Source: an uncultured Thiogranum sp. (GTDB lineage Bacteria > Pseudomonadota > Gammaproteobacteria > DSM-19610). From it: 39,373 bases of DNA. Made by a program: the position numbers and the translations under genes. Of this stretch, positions 34,907 through 39,373 are shown piece by piece. Position 1 is the stretch's first letter. Each line of letters begins with the position of its first letter. The stretch lies in NCBI GenBank assembly GCA_913053655.1, contig CAJXFW010000006.1, forward strand, positions 1 to 39,373, written 5' to 3'. Below the pieces are notes generated by a model. That model was not told the DNA's origin, did not search any database, and was given only the letters and a program-made list of their open reading frames with translations.

Positions 34907-35033
34907 TTTTTCTACTCCTGAAAACAAAAAACCCGCATGGCGTCAGCTCAAGCGGGTTTTGGAAATTTGTCGTCTTTCCTCGCTTTAGCCGTATTTGTAT
35001 AGCGCCCGCAATCTGAATTTCAAATCGGCGCTT
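34907..35033 (-). promoter_or_regulatory. metK leader RNA, attenuator or riboswitch-like
   Basis: About 127 bases from the predicted start of transcription to the ATG. Stem A: AGCGCC (35032-35027) with GGCGCT (35006-35001), loop of 20. Middle hairpin: GGAAA with TTTCC around 34977-34960. Then the terminator. GCGGG (35009-35005), next to and partly within the stem A region, can pair with CCCGC (34956-34952) of the terminator, so stem A/terminator and an antiterminator exclude each other. It does not match the SAM-I, -II, -III or SAM/SAH consensus I can recall. A SAM- or methionine-linked signal is inferred from the gene. Confidence 0.6.
34925..34960 (-). terminator. Intrinsic terminator inside the metK leader
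   Basis: AACCCGC (34958-34952) pairs with GCGGGTT (34936-34930), followed by TTTTGTTTT, ending about 20 bases before the metK ATG. A terminator placed between a gene's own promoter and its start indicates attenuation. Its 5' arm could instead pair with GCGGG at 35009-35005. Confidence 0.75.
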
Positions 35034-35040
35034 GACGGTG

Positions 35041-35070
35041 ATTATAGAGGGTGTCCCCGGCCGCGGTCAA
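35041..35070 (-). promoter_or_regulatory. Sigma-70 promoter of metK
   Basis: TTGACC (35070-35065), an 18-bp spacer and a perfect TATAAT (35046-35041). Start of transcription expected about 35033-35034, which places the leader's first hairpin at the very 5' end of the RNA. Confidence 0.8.
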
Positions 35071-35189
35071 CTTTGCTGGTAACGGCCAGCTTTTTACCGC
35101 CCGTGCTTCAAACAACAAAATATCAGTTAACCATATGTATTTACTGGTGATTATAGAAGCTACCTGTAACGCAATCTGGCCGATGTTCG

Positions 35190-35708
35190 CTATCTATCGT
35201 AGGTTTGAACACACAACTTGTCCCAAAGCAGATAAAAATTCGGGATGTCACTTTCCAGGTGGGTTGATTGGCCACCAGAGTATATAAATCGCTGATAGTC
35301 ATCGATAATTTCACCATGGGCCTCAAACTGTACCTCGCCACAGGCTACAGCCAGATCCTTGAAACCGCGGTGGAAAAAGGTATTGCTGAAATTTGCCGAA
35401 TCGGCCGTCGGATGATTTTTCAGTACTATGGTCTGTCCGCGGCTTGCCCAGCCTTTCTGGACATCGGGTTTGTCCGCGAACCGTTTGTTTACCGCCCCGG
35501 CCAGTGGATCCAGTTGCTTGGGCGCTGGTTTGGTCGTCTTGGTTGATTGCGGTGACTTCTTCAGTGTGCTCACAGGCTCGGATGCCCTGTTTGACCTCTG
35601 CCCGGACTGTGGCGTCGCGTCTTCATTCACCGTTGTAAAATAATAAACGAGGGCCGGCACGAGGCTCGTTACGATCAGGCCGATGTATAGAGCTTTGCTG
35701 TTTTTCAT
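35190..35708 (-). CDS. Hypothetical membrane-anchored protein
   Basis: A 172-residue protein with one N-terminal membrane helix (about 6-25, LYIGLIVTSLVPALVYYFTT), a serine/lysine/proline-rich linker (30-68) and a ~95-residue C-terminal domain (GWASRGQTIVLKNHPTADSA, FKDLAVACGEVQFEAHGE, DYQRFIYSGG). Orientation predicts the domain outside the inner membrane. Family not recognised. The ATG at 35708 is preferred to an upstream TTG because the helix starts right after it; no clear ribosome site for either. A strong terminator of the upstream gene lies 22 bases before, so it probably has its own promoter or depends on read-through. Confidence 0.7.
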   Translation of the reverse strand: MKNSKALYIGLIVTSLVPALVYYFTTVNEDATPQSGQRSNRASEPVSTLKKSPQSTKTTKPAPKQLDPLAGAVNKRFADKPDVQKGWASRGQTIVLKNHPTADSANFSNTFFHRGFKDLAVACGEVQFEAHGEIIDDYQRFIYSGGQSTHLESDIPNFYLLWDKLCVQTYDR

Positions 35709-35729
35709 TGTCAAAAGCGCCAAATAAAA

Positions 35730-35751
35730 AAGGCCCGCAAATGCGGGCCTT
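35730..35751 (-). terminator. Intrinsic terminator of the 35774-37147 gene
   Basis: AAGGCCCGC (35730-35738) with GCGGGCCTT (35743-35751), 4-nt loop, followed on the minus strand by a run of T (35729-35725 region). It lies 22 bases after the stop of the secreted-protein gene. Confidence 0.92.
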
Positions 35752-35773
35752 CAAGTTTTAGCCGAAGCGGCTG

Positions 35774-37147
35774 TTAGTTGTACTGGTTATCTTCAACGTC
35801 GTCATCTTCCTCGACTTCATCCAGTAACGTGCACGACTTGCTGGAAGTGGAATGCTCAATACCCACCACCTCGAAGTTGGCATCACCGTCACCACAAGTC
35901 AAAGTAGATGTCTTCGATGTGTCGAAGGATGCGTACTGTCCGGATATCGAATCGCTGACCAGGCAGCTCATACCGTAACCACCCTTGGAGCGTTTGTAGG
36001 TGTGGATTCTGCCGGATGCACGGTGGCGAATCTTCAGTTCATGTATATCTGATTCGTCATCCCCGGGCGTTGCAGAACAATCGAGCGGGTTATCGTTATG
36101 GTAGTAGAGCACGTTATTCTGCCCTCTATTCGAGTAGTAATGACCGGTTGCCTGCAGAACAACGTTCCTGGTGGCTGACGAGTCGCCCAGTACCAGCGTG
36201 ACGTCGACGCCGTCACTATTGTCAATCTGGCTGGTATCGGCCTTGGAAGCGCTGAAACTGAATTTCCCTCTATCACAATTAAGTGTCGCATCCAGCGCTG
36301 GGGAGCCTGCAACCCAGGCACGGTACTTATTGGAGCTACCGACCTGCGCAAAGGATCCGACTGGAAAAGCGAAAGTCTCACCGTCCATCGACAGCGAAAT
36401 CAGTGACTGCGTTGGATCAAAGCCAGCGGGGCAGCCAGCCGACAGACTCGCCATGATCTTGGATTTTGAATTGCCATACGAACCCATGTGGCGATAGTGC
36501 TTCTTGCCGTCACGGATTTTTATCTTCTTGACGTCAAAACAGATCGGTGTGGGCGGTACGGCAGATTGGATGAAGCCAATCTTGCCTTTCGCGCCGCCAT
36601 TCCATGCGACGTCGCATGCGCCGGTGAAGTTGTTGCCTTCGACGGTTAATGTCATGCCCACTTCACTTCCGAGCGTATAGTCGCCACTTGTTACAAGCTC
36701 GCCGCCTGTGATGGCAAATCTTGCATCAAATGAAGCTATGGTTGCAGGTGCCGGGCCAACGCCAAACCCCACAATTTCACCGGTAAGCAGTGTTCCCGAG
36801 ATTTCAGGGACGAAATCTGCGTTCAGATCAATATCGCCAGTAACCGTGAGATCATCACCGGCATTTCCTCCCACCAGATTACAGGCTGTATCCAGTGATA
36901 TGTTCAACGACACTGAGGGCGCGGTTTGCAGAAAGAAGATATCCAGTGGGACACCGCCAACCTGGGTGTAGTTTAATGGTGTTGCATTTACCACCAATGA
37001 GCCTGTGACCCCGTCGTAAGTGGTTGTGCCCCCGGAATTATAGTTAAACAGCGGCTCGCCGGGAACCACCCCTATAAGGGGGGCGCCAACCGCATTGCTT
37101 GAAAGGAAAGCAAAAACTGCGAGCGATAGAGTTCTTTGACGTTTCAT
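35774..37147 (-). CDS. Secreted protein of unknown function, PEP-CTERM-neighbour type
   Basis: A 457-residue protein with a signal peptide (MKRQRTLSLAVFAFLSSNAVG, cleavage about residue 22). The N-terminal half (to ~195) is glycine/threonine-rich beta structure of the kind common in exosortase-sorted proteins (PLFNYNSGGTTTYDGVTGSL, TGDIDLNADFVPEISGTLL). The C-terminal half (200-440) has two similar cysteine-containing blocks: ICFDVKKIKIRDGKKHYRHM and DIHELKIRHRASGRIHTYKR, suggesting an internal repeat. It ends in an acidic tail (EVEEDDDVEDN) and lacks a CTERM sorting signal. AGGAG 9 bases before the ATG. No family recognised. Possibly a paralogue, in its N-terminal half, of the next gene. Confidence 0.75.
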   Translation of the reverse strand: MKRQRTLSLAVFAFLSSNAVGAPLIGVVPGEPLFNYNSGGTTTYDGVTGSLVVNATPLNYTQVGGVPLDIFFLQTAPSVSLNISLDTACNLVGGNAGDDLTVTGDIDLNADFVPEISGTLLTGEIVGFGVGPAPATIASFDARFAITGGELVTSGDYTLGSEVGMTLTVEGNNFTGACDVAWNGGAKGKIGFIQSAVPPTPICFDVKKIKIRDGKKHYRHMGSYGNSKSKIMASLSAGCPAGFDPTQSLISLSMDGETFAFPVGSFAQVGSSNKYRAWVAGSPALDATLNCDRGKFSFSASKADTSQIDNSDGVDVTLVLGDSSATRNVVLQATGHYYSNRGQNNVLYYHNDNPLDCSATPGDDESDIHELKIRHRASGRIHTYKRSKGGYGMSCLVSDSISGQYASFDTSKTSTLTCGDGDANFEVVGIEHSTSSKSCTLLDEVEEDDDVEDNQYN

Positions 37148-37226
37148 CTTGGTTGTCTCCTGAGTACTATTATTTTTTCTTAAAGATCTCTAGTGTACTG
37201 TCAAGGTTGTATTGATGGATGCAGGG

Positions 37227-37270
37227 GCCACCTTGGTGGCGAATTTTTCGCGGGCAAAGCCCGCTCCTAC
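37227..37270 (-). repeat. Composite REP element (two hairpins)
   Basis: Read on the minus strand it begins TGTAGGAGCGGGCTTTGCCC and carries a second hairpin. Stems: GCGGGC/GCCCGC (37250-37255 with 37259-37264) and GCCACC/GGTGGC (37227-37232 with 37235-37240). Same head as the copy at 793. It lies between two secreted-protein genes. Confidence 0.75.
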
Positions 37271-37314
37271 AAGTGAATGCATTCGTCATTACAAAAAATT
37301 GGTGGGACACCAGG

Positions 37315-38046
37315 CTATTGCCTGGCCTTTTTTGAAACAGAGAATAATGCGGTTATACCCGACAGAAACAGCCAAAATGCAGCCGGCAAGGGAACGACAA
37401 CATCGAAGCCATTGACTGCTGCCGACCAGCTCTCATTCCATTCGACATTCCCGGTTGAAGACGTGTTGGTTGCCGCATTCAGAGATATAATGCCGCTCAG
37501 TCCGGTGCCGTACCCGGCTATGGAGAGAAGGCTGGTGGGATCTATGCTGCCCGTGAAATCGATGTTGCTATTGTCCCATCCTAACTGGTCAATTGCGCCA
37601 CCAACAATCAAGTTGCCATCCAGCAGTGTGCCGTTAGCTGAAGTAGCGGTTACACTACCTGGAAACCCTACAACTCTGCCATTCATGCTCAAGCTACCGC
37701 TTATCAGGTTGCCGGTACTATCTATTGTCAGGCTCATCAAGAACGCTTTATCGCCGCCTGTAGCTGAGAGTACCGGAATGGAGGTGCTGCCAAACTGGCT
37801 TGAGAATGCAGGATCAAGCTGCCCATCAAGGAAAGACACATTACCCACCGTGCCGCTGAAGGACAGTACACCTGTGCCAGCACCAGTATTGTATGCGTAA
37901 TCAATCGGGTTGGTGCTCGTTACGGCGAAATCCGGTCCGCACCCACTCGCAAATGTGCAGACGGTACCCAATAGTGCCGCGTTCGCCGAACTCACAAAGC
38001 CCAGGAAACCCCACAAACCAACCAGCAAAAATCTGCTTGCTCTCAT
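37315..38046 (-). CDS. VPLPA-CTERM sorted secreted protein
   Basis: A 243-residue protein. Signal peptide 1-23 (ends SSANA), a glycine/serine/threonine-rich beta-strand body without recognised domain, then a C-terminal sorting signal: VPLPA (218-222), hydrophobic AFWLFLSGITALFSV and a basic end SKKARQ. Exosortase/archaeosortase-type enzymes cleave near this motif, and the product then goes to the outer surface or biofilm matrix. GGAGGAGAAA precedes the ATG. Weak similarity to the N-terminal half of the neighbouring secreted protein (GT/GV-rich motifs such as YNTGAGTGVLSFSG) hints at common origin. Confidence 0.85.
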   Translation of the reverse strand: MRASRFLLVGLWGFLGFVSSANAALLGTVCTFASGCGPDFAVTSTNPIDYAYNTGAGTGVLSFSGTVGNVSFLDGQLDPAFSSQFGSTSIPVLSATGGDKAFLMSLTIDSTGNLISGSLSMNGRVVGFPGSVTATSANGTLLDGNLIVGGAIDQLGWDNSNIDFTGSIDPTSLLSIAGYGTGLSGIISLNAATNTSSTGNVEWNESWSAAVNGFDVVVPLPAAFWLFLSGITALFSVSKKARQ

Positions 38047-38494
38047 TGCTTTCTCCTCCAGAATTGCAATGCCAAATCCGTTTTATCCAGCAAAACTTCT
38101 TTTATAAAAAGCGATTTGGTCCGTTTTTTGTCAGGTGTCCGGCGTTTTTCCGCTTTATTGTGGGCACTCTGCCGCTTCATATGAAGCAATATTCGTGCTA
38201 GAAAAAACTATGTGTTACTTTTCAGTCAGTAAGCGGCTATTAGACGAATGGCTAGTCGTAAATTTGTTAATATTTCCGTCAGTGCAGTGCATGTTCACTG
38301 GAGTATTTTTTTCTTATAAATTCAATTGAAACAAGGTGATATGACCATGTGGGGCCGTGAATTTTTCGTGAAACACGCTATGTTAGAAATTTCGACAGGT
38401 TGGGCGACAGCCTGGTCTTTCTCGAACGTTATGTGCCGAAACGAAGCTTGCGCTAAACTCGGGTTCCCTTTTCGGCTGTTGGAGCAAGTAGCGC
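38047..38494. other. 448-base AT-rich intergenic region without a convincing gene
   Basis: Short frames on both strands (for example plus 38326-38523 and minus 38322-38504) lack ribosome sites and family resemblance. The stretch is clearly richer in A/T than its neighbours, especially 38090-38340. It contains the perfect palindrome at 38174-38187 and should hold the promoters of both divergent genes. Confidence 0.6.
38174..38187. promoter_or_regulatory. 14-bp perfect palindrome GCTTCATATGAAGC
   Basis: A perfect palindrome about 130 bases before the VPLPA-CTERM gene start, within AT-rich DNA. Its form suits a dimeric regulator. No other copy seen in the window. Confidence 0.35.
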
Positions 38495-39058
38495 ATGGTT
38501 TCACTGCAAACCCCTGTCTGTGAATTTGGGCTACCCGCCGTAGATTTTTCCCTGCCTGGCGTTGACGGCAAAAACTGGACGCTGGAAGCCTGCCGGGGCA
38601 AAAACGGCTTGCTGGTCATGTTTATCTGCAATCACTGCCCTTACGTCAAAGCGATTCTTGATCGCCTGGTGCGGGATGCCCGGGAACTGGCATCGCTGGG
38701 CCTGAACAGCGTGGCGATCATGTCCAACGATCCGGCCGAGTACACCGAAGATTCATTCGAGAATATGAAAGCCATAGCGCAGCGGGAAGATTTCCCGTTT
38801 CCCTACCTGATGGACGAAACCCAGGAAATAGCCCGGGCCTACGGGGCTGTCTGTACGCCGGATTTCTTCGGTTACAATGCGGGCCTGGAGCTTCAGTATC
38901 GCGGTCGCCTCGATGCCAGCCGCAAGGATACGGCCCCGCCTGATGCGCGCCGTGACCTGTTCGAGGCGATGGCGCAGATAGCTGCCAGCGGCAAAGGGCC
39001 TGAAGAACAGATCCCGGGCATGGGCTGTTCCATTAAATGGAAAGACGGCGCTGGCTGA
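38495..39058 (+). CDS. Thioredoxin-fold (AhpC/TSA-like) protein
   Basis: A 187-residue thioredoxin-family protein. It has F-x-L-P-x-V-D-G-K (FSLPGVDGKNWTLEACRGKN) and the active-site C45-N-H-C48 in FICNHCPYVKA, followed by VAIMSNDPAEYTEDSFENM and the cis-proline region VCTPDFFGY. The family is that of HCPYV-type thioredoxin-like proteins, probably cytosolic as there is no signal peptide; partner unknown. GGAGCAAG precedes the ATG at 38495. Divergent from the VPLPA gene. Confidence 0.87.
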   Translation: MVSLQTPVCEFGLPAVDFSLPGVDGKNWTLEACRGKNGLLVMFICNHCPYVKAILDRLVRDARELASLGLNSVAIMSNDPAEYTEDSFENMKAIAQREDFPFPYLMDETQEIARAYGAVCTPDFFGYNAGLELQYRGRLDASRKDTAPPDARRDLFEAMAQIAASGKGPEEQIPGMGCSIKWKDGAG

Positions 39059-39188
39059 CAAGCAAGGGTTATATTTATACCTTTATAGGGACAGCTTGGC
39101 GAAATTTCGGTTAACCCGTCAACGAACCGTCGCCACCTCAAATCAACAGTTGCCCCGGCCCCCCATCTGATGGAGAATGTCGCGCTCG

Positions 39189-39237
39189 ATCCGACCCAGC
39201 CACTGGGCTGAAGCGCATTAAGCGCCGCGCGTCGGAT
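39189..39237 (+). promoter_or_regulatory. Three-stem leader structure before tkt
   Basis: Outer stem ATCCGAC (39189-39195) with GTCGGAT (39231-39237) encloses hairpin CCCAG (39195-39199)/CTGGG (39203-39207) and a GCGC (39213-39216)/GCGC (39222-39225) hairpin, forming a cloverleaf-like junction about 80 bases upstream of the tkt ATG. It may be an RNA leader element or a REP-like DNA repeat. Confidence 0.4.
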
Positions 39238-39318
39238 GCGACCCCGGTTGCGTATGCAGGTACAGCGCATCGGTTTGGCAGAGAAAACCGATTTCAAGAC
39301 ACTAAACAGGAGACAGCG

Positions 39319-39373
39319 ATGGCCTCGCGTAAAGAACTTGCGAATGCGATTCGTGCACTGAGCATGGACGCCG
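39319..39373 (+). CDS. tkt: Transketolase, 5' end only
   Basis: The first 18 codons, MASRKELANAIRALSMDA, are the usual transketolase N-terminus (a thiamine-diphosphate enzyme of the pentose phosphate pathway); the rest is beyond the window. AGGAGA lies 6 bases before the ATG. tkt near metK also occurs in Pseudomonas (recalled), which supports the call. Confidence 0.9.
   Translation, partial: MASRKELANAIRALSMDA

Noticed and set aside
35075-35095. Plus-strand terminator GCTGG...CCAGC-TTTTT upstream of the metK promoter
   Set aside because: Only a 5-bp stem, and no plus-strand gene ends there.
38050-38075. Sigma-54 promoter before the VPLPA-CTERM gene
   Set aside because: A GG-N10-GC pair is present but the -24 element is poor and it is only about 20 bases from the start codon.
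38326-38523. Small plus-strand open frame before the thioredoxin-like gene
   Set aside because: Overlaps the next gene's start, no ribosome site, no recognisable features.
1-39373. CRISPR arrays, tRNA, rRNA genes, complete insertion sequences
   Set aside because: No regularly spaced repeats, no tRNA-like cloverleaf with CCA end, no rRNA segments and no transposase found by reading both strands.

Overview
The window looks like a gammaproteobacterial chromosome outside the enterics. The backbone has the gene order of the Pseudomonas aeruginosa twitching-motility region (recalled synteny, about PA0386-PA0432 plus metK/tkt): DUF4426, yggT, proC, pilT, pilU, pyrC', pyrB, pyrR, ruvX, algH, tonB, gshB, pilG-H-I-J-K, chpA-B-C, rsmE, metF, ahcY, metK, thioredoxin-like gene, tkt. 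Differences are a dynamin-like GTPase beside DUF4426, no yggS between proC and pilT, a PyrK-like electron-transfer subunit after pyrC', and an apbE gene between gshB and tonB. Two secreted proteins end in VPxPA-CTERM sorting signals, so the host should carry an exosortase system. I cannot name the species; a Chromatiales-like or other environmental gammaproteobacterium would fit.

Layout. 1-1980 is accessory DNA: the 3' part of a DUF1566 surface protein, a GC-rich hairpin, a REP-like palindrome, an Avd-like four-helix-bundle gene with a decayed tail, and a RHH/ParE toxin-antitoxin pair with a well-formed promoter and nested inverted repeats. 1982-8684 holds membrane and housekeeping genes (AmpG-like transporter, TauE/SafE-like protein, DUF4426, dynamin, YggU, YggT, ProC). 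8850-11023 carries the pilus retraction ATPases pilT and pilU. 11020-18619 is a long minus-strand series (gshB-apbE-tonB-algH-ruvX-pyrR-pyrB-pyrC'-pyrK), much of it with overlapping start and stop codons. 18809-30484 is the complete Pil-Chp chemosensory operon that controls type IV pili. 30494-35033 is the activated-methyl-cycle series on the minus strand (metK, ahcY, metF, then rsmE). 35190-38046 holds three genes for exported or membrane-anchored proteins. The window closes with a thioredoxin-like gene and the first codons of transketolase.

How the parts work together. PilJ senses, PilI/ChpC couple, ChpA phosphorylates PilG/PilH, PilK/ChpB adjust PilJ methylation, and PilT/PilU retract the pili. 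The methylation step uses S-adenosylmethionine and yields S-adenosylhomocysteine, which MetK and AhcY from the neighbouring series make and remove. ahcY carries a clear SAH riboswitch. metK carries a different leader: strong promoter, 5' hairpin, and an intrinsic terminator whose 5' arm could pair with the upstream hairpin. I do not recognise that leader as a known SAM riboswitch class and consider it the best candidate for something undescribed here. A three-stem leader before transketolase and a possible decayed diversity-generating retroelement at the left edge are the next most interesting items.
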